Positions 32,411 to 42,485 of a DNA stretch of 48,394 nucleotides are shown in pieces. Positions within the stretch are counted from its first letter, which is position 1, and every line of letters begins with the position of its first letter. This DNA comes from Pseudomonadota bacterium (lineage in GTDB: Bacteria > Desulfobacterota > Desulfobacteria > Desulfobacterales > RPRI01): assembly GCA_018817425.1 (NCBI GenBank), contig JAHITX010000139.1, positions 1-48,394 on the forward strand, given 5' to 3'. The notes beneath the pieces were generated by a model. It ran no database searches, had not been told where the DNA came from, and worked only from the letters and a program-made list of their open reading frames with translations. The translations under genes and the position numbers were made by a program.

Positions 32411-33511
32411 ATGATTGTCGGAATTCCTAAGGAAATAAAAGAAGAAGAGCATAGGGTGGCAATGACTCCCGCCGGTGTCGAATTGATGACGCAAAACGGG
32501 CATGATATTTTGATCGAAAAAGGTGCCGGTATCGAAAGCGGTTTTAAAGATTCAGCGTATGAGAAAGCGGGTGCAAGTATTATAACAACACCTGCCGAAA
32601 TTTTTGACCGGGCTAATATGATAATGCATGTGAAAGAACCCATGCCTTTAGAATATGATCTGATTAAGAAAAATCAGATTATTTTTACTTATCTTCATCT
32701 TGCTGCTTTTGAAGAATTGACAAAAGTACTTATCAGTAAAGAATCTGTAAATATTGCATACGAGACCATTCAAAAATCTGACGGATCACTTCCTTTGCTG
32801 ACCCCGATGAGTGAAGTGGCCGGGAGAATGGCAATCCAGCAAGGTGCCAAATATCTTGAGATGGGAAATGGCGGCCAGGGGGTTCTGCTGGGCGGTGTGC
32901 CAGGTGTTGACCCCGGAACAATTCTTATAATCGGTGCTGGCGCTGTTGGAACCAATGCAGCGAAAATGGCCTGTGGTATAGGTGCAAAGGTATATCTTCT
33001 CGATAAAGATCTGGATCGTCTGCGTTATCTTAGCGATGTTATGCCAAAAAATTGTTTTCTTATTATGTCTACTCCGGCTGTTATCAGAAAGCTTGTTAAA
33101 GAGGCTGATGTAGTCATAGGAGCTGTACTCATTCCCGGAGCTAAAGCACCGAGGCTGGTTACAAAAGAAATGTTAAAAAGCATGAAAAAGGGTTCTGTTA
33201 TGGTAGATGTGGCTATCGATCAGGGAGGATGTTTTGAAACTTCCAAACCCACAACGCATAAAAATCCTACATATATAGTTGATGGTGTAGTCCATTATTG
33301 TGTTTCCAATATGCCGGGCGTTGTACCGAAAACATCAACACTTGCATTAACAAATGCAACTTTGCCATATGCTATCAAGATTGCAAATAAGGGATGGAAA
33401 AAAGCATTTAAAGAAAATACCGAGATCAGATCCGGTGCTAACATAGTGTGTGGAAAAATAACATGCAAGGGCGTGGCCGAAGCATTTGGCATGGAATACT
33501 CAAAACTATAG
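32411..33511 (+). CDS. ald: Alanine dehydrogenase
   Basis: A 366-residue NAD-dependent enzyme interconverting L-alanine and pyruvate plus ammonia. It opens with MIVGIPKEIKEEEHRVAMTP, has the substrate Lys in MHVKEPMP and the His in FTYLHLAA, and the NAD fold TILIIGAGAVGTNAAKMA. Length and order match the family throughout. The alanine racemase gene starts 10 bp after its stop, so the pair forms an operon linking alanine catabolism with D-alanine supply or use. Confidence 0.96.
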   Translation: MIVGIPKEIKEEEHRVAMTPAGVELMTQNGHDILIEKGAGIESGFKDSAYEKAGASIITTPAEIFDRANMIMHVKEPMPLEYDLIKKNQIIFTYLHLAAFEELTKVLISKESVNIAYETIQKSDGSLPLLTPMSEVAGRMAIQQGAKYLEMGNGGQGVLLGGVPGVDPGTILIIGAGAVGTNAAKMACGIGAKVYLLDKDLDRLRYLSDVMPKNCFLIMSTPAVIRKLVKEADVVIGAVLIPGAKAPRLVTKEMLKSMKKGSVMVDVAIDQGGCFETSKPTTHKNPTYIVDGVVHYCVSNMPGVVPKTSTLALTNATLPYAIKIANKGWKKAFKENTEIRSGANIVCGKITCKGVAEAFGMEYSKL

Positions 33512-33521
33512 GGAGTGTGTA

Positions 33522-34682
33522 TTGGCTGAAAATATTCTTTGGGCTGAGATTGATCTAAAAGCAATTGCTCATAATATACGTGAATTAAGGCGGATTACAA
33601 ATCCTGATTCACTTCTTATGGCTGTAGTAAAAGCAAATGCATATGGTCATGGGTCTTTCGAGGTTGCGCGCTGTGCTCTTGATAGCGGAGCCGATTATTT
33701 AGGTGTTGCCCGGATAGAAGAGGCAATATTATTAAGAGAAAAGAAAATTGATGCTCCGATTTTAATTTTCGGATTTACGCAACCGGCTCATTATGAAGAT
33801 ATTTTAAAGTACAACCTTATTCAAACTGTCTGCTCTTATTCTTTTGCTAAATCTCTTTCTTTATTTGCATTATCAAAAAACAGAAAAATCAAGGTACATC
33901 TTAAGATAGATACAGGTATGGGAAGAATCGGAATATTGCCCGATTGTTTCAGAAGCTACGATAAAAACGGAATTAAACCTGAAAGCGCGCTGGCTGAAGT
34001 TGAATCAATTGCCAGGCTTTCCGGCATTGAAGCAGAAGGGATATATACCCATTTTTCAATGGCAGATAGTTTTGACAAATCATTTGCACTAAAGCAGTTT
34101 GAAATATTTACTGAATTTACAGATCAGCTTAAGTCAAAAAACATTGAGTTTAAGCTTAAGCATGCTGCAAACAGTGCGGCAATTATTGATTTGCCGCAAA
34201 CCCATCTTGATATGGTTCGTGCCGGAATATCAATCTATGGACTTTATCCATCTGAAGAAGTAAATAAAAATAAAATATCTTTACAGCCTGCCATGTCTCT
34301 TAAAGCAGTAATTGCACAAATAAAAGATGTTGCTGCCGGGTTCAAAGTCAGCTATGGAGCAACCTATGAAGCAGCCAGAAAAACAACCATTGCCACAGTT
34401 CCGGTCGGATATGCCGACGGATACAACAGGCTTCTTTCTTCGCGAGGTTCCATGCTTGTTTGCGGGCAGAAAGCTCCAATAGCCGGGCGTGTATGCATGG
34501 ATTTGACTATGATAGATTTAGGCGATATGCCGGAAGTAAAAGAAGGCGATGAAGTTGTGATTTTTGGTAAACAGCAGGGCAATTCTATTACAGTTGATGA
34601 AATAGCATCCATGCTAAACACCATTAACTATGAGATTGTTACATCGGTTTCGGATCGCGTGAAAAGAGTGTATCTGAAATAG
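33522..34682 (+). CDS. alr: Alanine racemase
   Basis: A 386-residue PLP enzyme making D-alanine for peptidoglycan. The PLP lysine is Lys37 in VVKANAYGHG. HLKIDTGMGRIG, VRAGISIYGLYP and the C-terminal AGRVCMDLTMID with the catalytic tyrosine region SYGATY are all present. The start is probably the TTG at 33522, six bases after GGGAG at 33511-33515, as the domain begins AENILWAEIDL right there. Part of its 3' half is duplicated with a deletion at 42022-42188. Confidence 0.94.
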   Translation: MAENILWAEIDLKAIAHNIRELRRITNPDSLLMAVVKANAYGHGSFEVARCALDSGADYLGVARIEEAILLREKKIDAPILIFGFTQPAHYEDILKYNLIQTVCSYSFAKSLSLFALSKNRKIKVHLKIDTGMGRIGILPDCFRSYDKNGIKPESALAEVESIARLSGIEAEGIYTHFSMADSFDKSFALKQFEIFTEFTDQLKSKNIEFKLKHAANSAAIIDLPQTHLDMVRAGISIYGLYPSEEVNKNKISLQPAMSLKAVIAQIKDVAAGFKVSYGATYEAARKTTIATVPVGYADGYNRLLSSRGSMLVCGQKAPIAGRVCMDLTMIDLGDMPEVKEGDEVVIFGKQQGNSITVDEIASMLNTINYEIVTSVSDRVKRVYLK

Positions 34683-34923
34683 TTGAAAGATCGGAAGATT
34701 TGCTTTATCAAACCGCTCAATGGTTAATTTCAATATTCATTCTTTGATTGTATCTTATAATGAAGTCTGCTATTTTAATAGTAATCTCAGAAAAAGTGAA
34801 TCGCCGATTGTGGTTGAAATAATTTCATGTCGATTTTCAATTGCTTTGTTTGGCATATCCTGAATTCTGTAAAATCACTTCACCCATACTCCCCTATACC
34901 TTTTGCTGTTGAGGAGGTTTTAG
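34683..34923. other. Intergenic region at the left edge of the possible insert
   Basis: 241 bp with no gene and no clear promoter. After TAGTTGAAAG (34680-34689) the sequence departs from that following the alr-tail copy at 42188, so the left junction of the extra segment lies near 34690. GAGGAGG just before 34924 is the ribosome site of the next gene. Confidence 0.45.
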
Positions 34924-37374
34924 ATGTTAATAAAATCTGATTATAAGTCAGGTTCAAATTCTTTTGTGATAGGACTCAAACTGCTTGGCCTCATTGCCGG
35001 TATCGAATTGCTCATTATGCTTTCTTTCTCTTTCTTACAAGTTAATAAATGGATGTCTCCCCATATGATGAGTTTTGCCGATACTTTGTTGTTGAGCATT
35101 TTGTCGGCTTTAACAATTTATATTGTGGTCGTCCGGCCCATGAAGACCCTGAATGAATTCACATGTATTGAAACAGATTTGGAAGAATCAGAAAAAAGAT
35201 ACAGACGTCTCTTCGAAACATCCAATGACGGTATCATGATTCTCGATTTTGAAACAGGACAGGTTAAGGATGTAAATCCGTTTCTTTTGAGTTTATTCGA
35301 CGCTGAACATGAAGAGTTTATAGGAAAAGAATTTTCGCAAATCCGCTACTTTAATGATTTTGATAAAAAGGGGACAGCACTAAGAGAGTTGCGGGAAAAA
35401 GGTCTTGTTCATTACGATGGGGTAATCCTTGAAACTGTTGATGGACGGCAAGTCATCACGGAGTTTGTCGGAAATGTTTATCAGGAAGGCTCTTATAAGG
35501 TCATCCAACTTAATTTCCGCGATATTACTGATAGAAAAAAAGCTGAAGATGAACTGATTGACCGGGCACGTCAAGCAACATTGGGAGCTGAAATTGGAAA
35601 AGCGCTTGTGCAGCAAGAGGACTTGAGAACTTTATTGCAACTCTGCACAGAGTCTATAGTTAAAAACCTTGATGCAGCCTTTGCGCGAATCTGGATATTT
35701 CAAGAAAATATAAATGCACTTCACTTAATGGCAAGTGCCGGAATGTATACGCATATCGATGGTAACCATAAAAGTATACCGATCGGAAAATATAAGATTG
35801 GCAAAATAGCTGAAAATAAAAAGCCACATTTGACCAATACGGTGATCGGAGATCCTCAGATAAGTGATCAGGAATGGGCAAAGCTGGAAAAGATGGTGGC
35901 CTTTGCCGGACATCCTCTTGTAGTTGGTGAAAAGCTGGTGGGTGTGATGGCGATGTTTTCAAAAAAACCGCTTCAGGAGTCGGCTCTTACGGCACTATCA
36001 TCAATTTCGGATGAAATTGCTTTAGGTATAGAGCGGAAAAAGGCTGAGGACAGGATACACTTTCTCGCATACTATGATAATCTGACAAATTTACCAAACA
36101 GATATTTCTTTAAAGAACTCGTAAAAAAGACGATTGAATATGCAAATCGTTATAAACATACATTTTCTGTTGCCATAATTGATTTAGATGATTTTAACCG
36201 AATAAATGATACTCTTGGAAATATAATCGGAGATAAATTTCTTAAGATTGTATCTTCAAGGCTTTTAAATACCTTGCGAAGCAGCGATTTTGTGTCACGT
36301 ATATTTGATGAAGAAGAACCCATAGCCCGGATGGGTGGCGATGAATTCATTGTACTGTTACACGGGCTTGATGATACCGAAAATTACGTCCATGTTGCTC
36401 ACCGTATCCTCAACGAACTGTCACAAGCCTATGAACTGGATGGCAGTGAAGTCTTTATAACCGCCAGCATCGGCATAGCTGTGTATCCTGATGACGGCAA
36501 AGATGTTGAAAATCTCATCAAAAACGCAGATACAGCAATGCATTATGCAAAGAAAAGGGGGAAAAACAACTTTCAATTCTATTCGAAATCAATGAATGAA
36601 AACGCCCTTGAACTTCTGACGCTGGAAACCAATCTTCGCAGGGCTATCGAGCGGCAGGAATTTCTGCTCTATTACCAACCGCAGGTGGATTTAGCTACAA
36701 GAACAATAATCGGAATGGAAGCGCTTATACGATGGAAAACACCGGAGGGGAATTTGATTTCGCCGGCTAAATTTATTCCATTGGCTGAAGCCAATGGACT
36801 TATCGTGCCGATCAGCAAATTTGTTTTGCAAACCGGATGCCTTCAAAATAAAAAGTGGCAGGAAGCCTGTTCAAAAAGGATTAGTGTGGCAATAAACGTG
36901 TCCGCGCGACAGTTCGGACAAAAAGGTTTCGTCCAGGAGGTCTTAACAGTTATAGAGGATATCAAGCTTGATCCACAATATCTCGAGCTGGAAATTACAG
37001 AAACAACTATCATGACAGATCCCAAAAGGGCTGTCAGTAACCTGGAACAATTGAAAGATGCGGGTATTAAGATTTCGTTAGATGACTTTGGCACAGGGTA
37101 TTCGTCACTCAATTATTTACAACGGTTGCCTCTCGATGTTGTGAAAATCGACATTTCTTTCATAAGGAACGTTGTATCAAATTCTAATGATGCTGCGATT
37201 GTTAAGACAATTATAGCTATGGCGCATAATCTGAATTTGAAGGTTATCGCCGAAGGAGTAGAGGATGAAAATCAATTAGAATTCTTAAGAAAGCATGACT
37301 GTGATATGATACAAGGGTATTTATTCAGTCCTCCGGTACCAGCGGAAGATTTTTTTGATTTATTGACCCGATAA
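34924..37374 (+). CDS. PAS-GAF-GGDEF-EAL cyclic-di-GMP protein
   Basis: An 816-residue inner-membrane signalling protein. Two membrane helices (about 15-40 and 50-72) are followed by PAS (85-205), GAF (225-370), GGDEF (385-550) with an intact MGGDEF at about 469-474, and EAL (560-812) with GMEALIRW at about 597-604 and the later ETTIMTD, DDFGTGYSSLNYL and AEGVE motifs. Both diguanylate cyclase and phosphodiesterase signature residues are present, so either activity is possible. GAGGAGG lies just upstream of the ATG. It lies in the segment bracketed by alr and its partial copy. Confidence 0.93.
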   Translation: MLIKSDYKSGSNSFVIGLKLLGLIAGIELLIMLSFSFLQVNKWMSPHMMSFADTLLLSILSALTIYIVVVRPMKTLNEFTCIETDLEESEKRYRRLFETSNDGIMILDFETGQVKDVNPFLLSLFDAEHEEFIGKEFSQIRYFNDFDKKGTALRELREKGLVHYDGVILETVDGRQVITEFVGNVYQEGSYKVIQLNFRDITDRKKAEDELIDRARQATLGAEIGKALVQQEDLRTLLQLCTESIVKNLDAAFARIWIFQENINALHLMASAGMYTHIDGNHKSIPIGKYKIGKIAENKKPHLTNTVIGDPQISDQEWAKLEKMVAFAGHPLVVGEKLVGVMAMFSKKPLQESALTALSSISDEIALGIERKKAEDRIHFLAYYDNLTNLPNRYFFKELVKKTIEYANRYKHTFSVAIIDLDDFNRINDTLGNIIGDKFLKIVSSRLLNTLRSSDFVSRIFDEEEPIARMGGDEFIVLLHGLDDTENYVHVAHRILNELSQAYELDGSEVFITASIGIAVYPDDGKDVENLIKNADTAMHYAKKRGKNNFQFYSKSMNENALELLTLETNLRRAIERQEFLLYYQPQVDLATRTIIGMEALIRWKTPEGNLISPAKFIPLAEANGLIVPISKFVLQTGCLQNKKWQEACSKRISVAINVSARQFGQKGFVQEVLTVIEDIKLDPQYLELEITETTIMTDPKRAVSNLEQLKDAGIKISLDDFGTGYSSLNYLQRLPLDVVKIDISFIRNVVSNSNDAAIVKTIIAMAHNLNLKVIAEGVEDENQLEFLRKHDCDMIQGYLFSPPVPAEDFFDLLTR

Positions 37375-37376
37375 TA

Positions 37377-37600
37377 AAATCGTCAGCAAGTATACCAATG
37401 AAAAGATTAAAGATGATATAATGGGCACAACACTTTCCGCACTTGTTTTATTGGGTAGTAAAGCACTTATTGCTCATGTTGGCGATAGCAGGATATATCG
37501 TTTCAGAGACAATGCAATGGTTCAATTAACAAAGGATCATACCTTCGTGCAGCAGCAGTTAGAAACAGGTAATGTGACTGTAATTGTGGTAGAAGTTTAA
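37377..37600 (+). pseudogene. PP2C-type Ser/Thr phosphatase remnant
   Basis: A frame through 37421-37600 reads MGTTLSALVLLGSKALIAHV, GDSRIYRF and LTKDHTFVQQQL, the middle of a PP2C (Stp1/PrpC-type) phosphatase with its metal-binding GDSR. It then jumps to NVTVIVVEV, the last beta strand of the family. Upstream readable sequence back to 37377 (IVSKYTNEKIKDD) has no start. The N-terminus and roughly 100 central residues are lost. It lies just before the kinase gene, the usual kinase-phosphatase pairing. Confidence 0.75.
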
Positions 37601-37613
37601 TCTCTTTGGACTT

Positions 37614-39467
37614 ATGGAAAAGAACCAAATGAAATTATTTAAAATCGGCGCTGTCCTGAATGATAAGTGGGTGATATTGGAATTTATCGGAAAAGGGGCG
37701 ATGGGTGAAGTCTACCGGGCTCATCAGCTTAATTTAAACAGGGATGTAGCCATCAAAGTTATCTCCCAGGAGCTTTTGCAAACCCTTGATGATGACGAAA
37801 TGATGGAAGCCGCTTTGTGCCGGTTTCGCAGGGAAGTGCAAGCATTAGCTCAAATTCGGCATCCCAATATTCTTCAAATCTATGACTATGGTTCAGGATT
37901 AGCAGATCTGGCAAAAGATGATACATTTGTTGAATTTATTGTTATGGAATATATTCCCGGCGCCACATTTCGTTATGCCATGCCGGAAGAAGGGTTCTAC
38001 CCTGATGATGATACTGAACAAGTCATTAATTGGCTGGATAAGTACTTTTTGAAGGTTTTGGACGGGGTTAAGATACTTCATGATAATGGTATTGTGCATC
38101 GGGATATTAAACCTGAAAACATACTTATGGATGATAATATACCTAAAATCGCTGATTTCGGATTGGCTCGATCCAACCGATGGAAACCTGTAACTCATTC
38201 AGTAGATAGCATGGGAACACCTGCCTATATGTCACCGGAACAATTTATGGATTTTCGAATGGCAGGCAATCAGGCGGACATCTATTCCTTAGGAAAAATC
38301 CTTTATGAAGCAGTATGCGGCAAAATGAATCAGGGCGTTATTCCGTTTAGACAAGCAAGTATAAATAATCCGGAAAAGGAATTTTTCAAGGAATTAAACC
38401 TGGTAATCCAGAAAGCAACGGCTGAAAAAAAAGAAGATCGCTTTCAATCAGTTTCTGAATTGTATAATTCCCTTCTGGATCTGATAAATGCGGATAAACA
38501 AAGAAAAGAATTTAACGGGGATAAAAACAAGACTGTAAAATCCGGATTTTATCAACCTAAATGGATATGGACAGGGGTGATAATAGCGATTGCATCTATT
38601 ATTTCAATGAGTATTTGGCACTTAATCGGCGAGCCGGGAATAAAACAAAAAGCATCCGAAATCAGCGAAAACGCAGAAAACCATACATTTAAAACTCCTA
38701 TGTTCAAACCGTACCCTATACAATTAAAACCAAAAGAACTGTTGGGTTATGATGGTATTAATATGAAACTTATAAACGGAGGTGATTTTGCTACAGATGC
38801 TGAAGCAGTCAATTCAAAAAATAGTACTTCCAAAGTACAATCTTTTTACATAGATGAATTCGAAGTGACCTATTTTAACTATGTAGAATTTTTAAATGCT
38901 GTAAAGAAACGTTTGAATGTTGAAAATGGACTTGTTAAACAAAATGAAGAAATTTGGTTTTATATGGGTGATGGAACAAAACCTTATGAACAGATCATTT
39001 ACCAGCACAATATGTTTCACTTGCGTGATCCGCAAAGAGCTGCCAACTCAGTTGTTCGGGTAACCTGGTATGGCGCTATGGCTTACGCAGAATATTATGG
39101 GAAACGGCTGTTAACTGAAAATGAGTTGGCGTATCTGATAAAAAACGACTGGTCGCCTTTGAGAAAGATTAGGAAAAAAGAAAAGACCGAACCGGTTTAC
39201 GATAATTCCAAAAATATAATGCAATCTCATAACATGACCAGTATGGGCAACGGAAATGAATCGTCGGTAGAAACAGATTTAAGCAATACACCATCCAAAC
39301 TATGGTCGGCAAAAATAAATTCCAATGATACAAAGACGCCTTATTTCAGTATAACCGTCGACAAATTGACTTCAAATGGCGTGGTTATCCAAAATGAAAG
39401 CTACCCGTGGGAAGCTTTTCCGGAGGTTGGGTTCAGATGTGCATTGAGTGTTGATAGCTATAAATGA
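37614..39467 (+). CDS. Ser/Thr protein kinase fused to FGE-sulfatase-like domain
   Basis: A 617-residue protein. Residues about 15-295 are a Hanks-type kinase with GKGAMGEVYRAH, AIKVI (ATP Lys), HRDIKPENIL, IADFGLARS and GTPAYMSPEQ, all catalytic residues present. A membrane helix at about 318-338 (WIWTGVIIAIASIISM) places the C-terminal part outside the cytoplasm. That part (about 375-617) is an FGE-sulfatase/SUMF1-like domain, recognisable from IDEFEVTYFNYVEFLNAV, VRVTWYGAMAYAEYYGKRLLTE and the end EVGFRCAL. Such domains often bind ligands without enzyme activity. The partner phosphatase is a remnant directly upstream. Confidence 0.9.
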   Translation: MEKNQMKLFKIGAVLNDKWVILEFIGKGAMGEVYRAHQLNLNRDVAIKVISQELLQTLDDDEMMEAALCRFRREVQALAQIRHPNILQIYDYGSGLADLAKDDTFVEFIVMEYIPGATFRYAMPEEGFYPDDDTEQVINWLDKYFLKVLDGVKILHDNGIVHRDIKPENILMDDNIPKIADFGLARSNRWKPVTHSVDSMGTPAYMSPEQFMDFRMAGNQADIYSLGKILYEAVCGKMNQGVIPFRQASINNPEKEFFKELNLVIQKATAEKKEDRFQSVSELYNSLLDLINADKQRKEFNGDKNKTVKSGFYQPKWIWTGVIIAIASIISMSIWHLIGEPGIKQKASEISENAENHTFKTPMFKPYPIQLKPKELLGYDGINMKLINGGDFATDAEAVNSKNSTSKVQSFYIDEFEVTYFNYVEFLNAVKKRLNVENGLVKQNEEIWFYMGDGTKPYEQIIYQHNMFHLRDPQRAANSVVRVTWYGAMAYAEYYGKRLLTENELAYLIKNDWSPLRKIRKKEKTEPVYDNSKNIMQSHNMTSMGNGNESSVETDLSNTPSKLWSAKINSNDTKTPYFSITVDKLTSNGVVIQNESYPWEAFPEVGFRCALSVDSYK

Positions 39468-39570
39468 ACTCATGCCGGGCTTGCGCCAACAGGTCTATCG
39501 CGCCGGGTCTTTCTGACGTTACACCCCCGTTGCTGACCTGAGTTAACCAAACCACAAGGGAGGCAGAGAT

Positions 39571-41991
39571 ATGAGCACAAAACTAATTTCAGAAAAAAAT
39601 CAGCATAAAGATCCTGTCTGCAACATGAGTGTATCAAGTGACTCCGAATACAATTACCTTTATGCAGACAAGCAGTATTATTTCTGCAGTGAGCATTGCC
39701 TCCATAAATTTAAAGAACATCCGCAACAATATCTGGATAAGGAAAGCTCACCATCTTCCGAAACAAATGGCGAGTTAATTTACACTTGCCCCATGCACCC
39801 TGAAATTCAACAGCAGGGACATGGCAGTTGTCCAAAGTGCGGTATGGCTCTGGAACCAATGAAAGCAGCAGCAGCTAAAACCGGGTACACCTGTCCCATG
39901 CATCCTGAAGTGATGCAAGACCATCCCGGTAATTGCCCCAAGTGTGGTATGGCTCTGGAACCGGTTACAGTCAGCGGTGAAGAAAAAAATGAAGAACTAA
40001 TCGACATGAACCGTCGCTTTTGGGTCTGCACCGTACTGGCCTTACCGGTCTTTTTCCTGGCCATGATTGCTGATTTGATGCCTGCCTGGTTACCCAATTG
40101 GATTTCGATGCAAACGGTTCAATGGATTGAATTTGCGCTGGCATCACCTGTTGTATTATGGGGAGGGTGGCCGTTTTTTGTTCGAGGCTGGCAATCAATC
40201 AAGACATGGAATCTCAACATGTTTACCTTGATCTCACTGGGTGTTTCAGTAGCATGGTTATATAGCGTAACGGCTTTATTGTTTCCACGGATTTTCCCTC
40301 CCGTCATGCAGATGGAAGATGGCTTGGTAGCTGTCTACTTTGAAGCAGCAGCCGTGATTACTGTCCTGGTGCTTTTGGGACAAGTACTTGAATTACGTGC
40401 CCGCTCACGGACCAATGCGGCCATTCAGATGTTGCTCGGCCTCGCTCCGAATACGGCACGCATCGTACGAAATGATGGAACGGAAGAAGATATTTCACTT
40501 GAAAAGGTACAACCAGGCGATATCTTGCGTATTCGTCCCGGCGAGAAAGTGCCTGTAGACGGTAAGGTCATTGACGGTGAAAGCAACGTAGACGAATCCA
40601 TGGTTACAGGTGAACCCATTCCTGTGGGAAAGTCGGCCGGTGAAAAACTCATCGGCGCGACGGTTAACGGAACGGGCAGTTTGTTGATGCAGGCGGAAAA
40701 AGTCGGCTCCGATACCTTGCTGGCACAAATTGTTAATATGGTGGCCGAAGCACAACGCTCACGAGCACCAATTCAGAAATTGGCAGATGTCGTGGCAGGT
40801 TATTTTGTACCCGCGGTGGTTGGCGTTGCCGTGGTTGCATTCATCGCCTGGTGGATGTGGGGACCGGAGCCTCGTCTGGCACATGCCGTTGTTAATGCCG
40901 TTGCTGTGCTTATAATCGCCTGTCCATGTGCATTGGGACTTGCTACACCTGTTTCTATCATGGTGGGAACGGGACGGGGCGCTATGGCCGGAGTCTTGCT
41001 CAAGAATGCCGAAGCGTTGGAGGTCATGGAAAAAGTCGATATCCTGGTTGTGGACAAGACCGGCACGCTGACCGAAGGCAAACCAAAGCTGGTCGCTGTG
41101 CAGGCAGAAGCTGGGTTTTCAGATGATCAAATATTACGTATAGCCGCAAGCCTCGAACGCGCCAGTGAGCACCCGTTGGCGGAAGCGATCGTACGTGGAG
41201 CGGAAGAAAAGGGAATTGAGCTGGTTAAGGCCAATAGCTTCAAGTCTATTACAGGAAAAGGCGTTACGGGCGAAGTTGATGGATATACGGTGGCAGCAGG
41301 TAACGTAAAACTGCTGGAAAGCATAGGTATCAACATGGGCGACTTATCACAACAAGCGGACAAACAACGCATCGAAGGTAATACAGTGATGTTGATTGCC
41401 ATTAATGGCAAAGCAGCGGGTTTAATCGGCGTTGCTGACCCCATCAAAGACTCGACAGCCGAAGCCATTCGTGATTTGCATGCAGAAGGTATCAGGGTAG
41501 TGATGCTTACCGGTGACAGCAAAACCACCGCAAAAGCCGTTGCCGGCAAACTGGGGATCGACCAGGTACATGCCGAAGTATTGCCTGAACAAAAAGCCGA
41601 ACTCATTAAGCAGCTTCAGGCAGATGGCCATATCGTTGCCATGGCAGGCGATGGCATTAATGATGCCCCTGCACTGGCGCAAGCCCAAGTCGGTATTGCC
41701 ATGGGTACAGGTACTGATGTGGCAATTGAAAGCGCTGGCGTCACTTTAGTCAAAGGCGATTTGCGGGGTATCGTCAGAGCCAGACGATTAAGCCGGGCCA
41801 CCATGCGTAATATCAGACAGAATTTATTCTTTGCTTTCGTTTACAACACGGTGGGTATTCCAATTGCCGCTGGAGTGTTGTACCCATTCTTTGGAATACT
41901 GTTGTCTCCAATGATAGCTGCAGCAGCAATGAGCTTCAGCTCAGTTTCCGTGATTAGTAATTCGCTCAGACTTAAACGTGCGCAATTATAA
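39571..41991 (+). CDS. Copper-type P1B ATPase with YHS and two heavy-metal-binding domains
   Basis: An 806-residue metal pump. The N-terminal YHS domain ([15 protein letters not shown]) is followed by two heavy-metal-binding repeats ([19 protein letters not shown]; then [19 protein letters not shown]). The membrane CPC motif is at 451-453 ([13 protein letters not shown]), the phosphorylated Asp495 is in [20 protein letters not shown] follows, and [10 protein letters not shown] is intact. CPC with these domains indicates Cu+ (or Ag+) export. GC content looks clearly higher than that of its neighbours, suggesting recent transfer. GGGAGG precedes the ATG. No chaperone or regulator gene is adjacent. 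Confidence 0.95.
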   Translation: MSTKLISEKNQHKDPVCNMSVSSDSEYNYLYADKQYYFCSEHCLHKFKEHPQQYLDKESSPSSETNGELIYTCPMHPEIQQQGHGSCPKCGMALEPMKAAAAKTGYTCPMHPEVMQDHPGNCPKCGMALEPVTVSGEEKNEELIDMNRRFWVCTVLALPVFFLAMIADLMPAWLPNWISMQTVQWIEFALASPVVLWGGWPFFVRGWQSIKTWNLNMFTLISLGVSVAWLYSVTALLFPRIFPPVMQMEDGLVAVYFEAAAVITVLVLLGQVLELRARSRTNAAIQMLLGLAPNTARIVRNDGTEEDISLEKVQPGDILRIRPGEKVPVDGKVIDGESNVDESMVTGEPIPVGKSAGEKLIGATVNGTGSLLMQAEKVGSDTLLAQIVNMVAEAQRSRAPIQKLADVVAGYFVPAVVGVAVVAFIAWWMWGPEPRLAHAVVNAVAVLIIACPCALGLATPVSIMVGTGRGAMAGVLLKNAEALEVMEKVDILVVDKTGTLTEGKPKLVAVQAEAGFSDDQILRIAASLERASEHPLAEAIVRGAEEKGIELVKANSFKSITGKGVTGEVDGYTVAAGNVKLLESIGINMGDLSQQADKQRIEGNTVMLIAINGKAAGLIGVADPIKDSTAEAIRDLHAEGIRVVMLTGDSKTTAKAVAGKLGIDQVHAEVLPEQKAELIKQLQADGHIVAMAGDGINDAPALAQAQVGIAMGTGTDVAIESAGVTLVKGDLRGIVRARRLSRATMRNIRQNLFFAFVYNTVGIPIAAGVLYPFFGILLSPMIAAAAMSFSSVSVISNSLRLKRAQL

Positions 41992-42021
41992 AACGTGAAA
42001 AATATTGCTCTCTATTGCATA

Positions 42022-42188
42022 CCATGTCTCTTAAAGCAGTAATTACATAAATAAAAGATGTTGCTGCCGGGTTCAAAGTCAGCTATGAAGCAACCTATGA
42101 AGCAGCCAGACAAACAACCATTAATTATGAGATCGTAACATCGGTTTCGGATCGCGTAAAAAGAGTGTATCTGAAATAGTTGAAAGGA
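42022..42188 (+). pseudogene. Duplicated tail fragment of alr with internal deletion
   Basis: 42022-42116 matches alr 34291-34385 with few changes. At ACCATT the match jumps to alr 34620 and continues through the stop and TAGTTGAAAG. ACCATT occurs at both joints in the intact gene (34386-34391 and 34620-34625), so 234 bp were lost between short direct repeats. There is an in-frame stop (ACATAA) and no start. It lies at the right edge of the extra segment from 34690. Confidence 0.88.
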
Positions 42189-42194
42189 AAGTAT

Positions 42195-42485
42195 ATGATA
42201 AAACATGTTGTTGTAATAAAGTTTAAAAAAGAAGTTGGTAAAAATGAGATAGATAAACTTGAAAAAAAGCTGGGAGCTTTATCCGAAAAAATTCCGGAGA
42301 TCACATATTATAAATTTGGATGTGATGTTCTGCACTCCGAAAGATCTTACGATTTTGCTATAGTATCTGTTTTTGTGGACTTGGATTCATTGGGTAAATA
42401 CACGGTGCACCCGATGCATCAGGAAGTGGGTGGAGTGATTAAAGAGATGAGTGACAGTACTATTGTTGTGGATTTTGAGTTCTAG
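42195..42485 (+). CDS. Dabb-family (stress-responsive A/B barrel) protein
   Basis: A 96-residue protein with the Dabb ferredoxin-like fold. It opens IKHVVVIKFK, has PEITYYKFGCDV and SYDFAIVSVFVDLDSLGKYTVHPMHQEV, the typical His-containing segment, and ends in a STIVVDFEF strand. The ATG at 42195 after AAAGGAAAG is the start; a TTG at 42180 lies within the alr fragment. Function of bacterial members is mostly unknown. Its stop overlaps the stop of arfB on the other strand in a shared CTAG. Before the extra segment arrived it probably followed alr directly. Confidence 0.88.
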   Translation: MIKHVVVIKFKKEVGKNEIDKLEKKLGALSEKIPEITYYKFGCDVLHSERSYDFAIVSVFVDLDSLGKYTVHPMHQEVGGVIKEMSDSTIVVDFEF

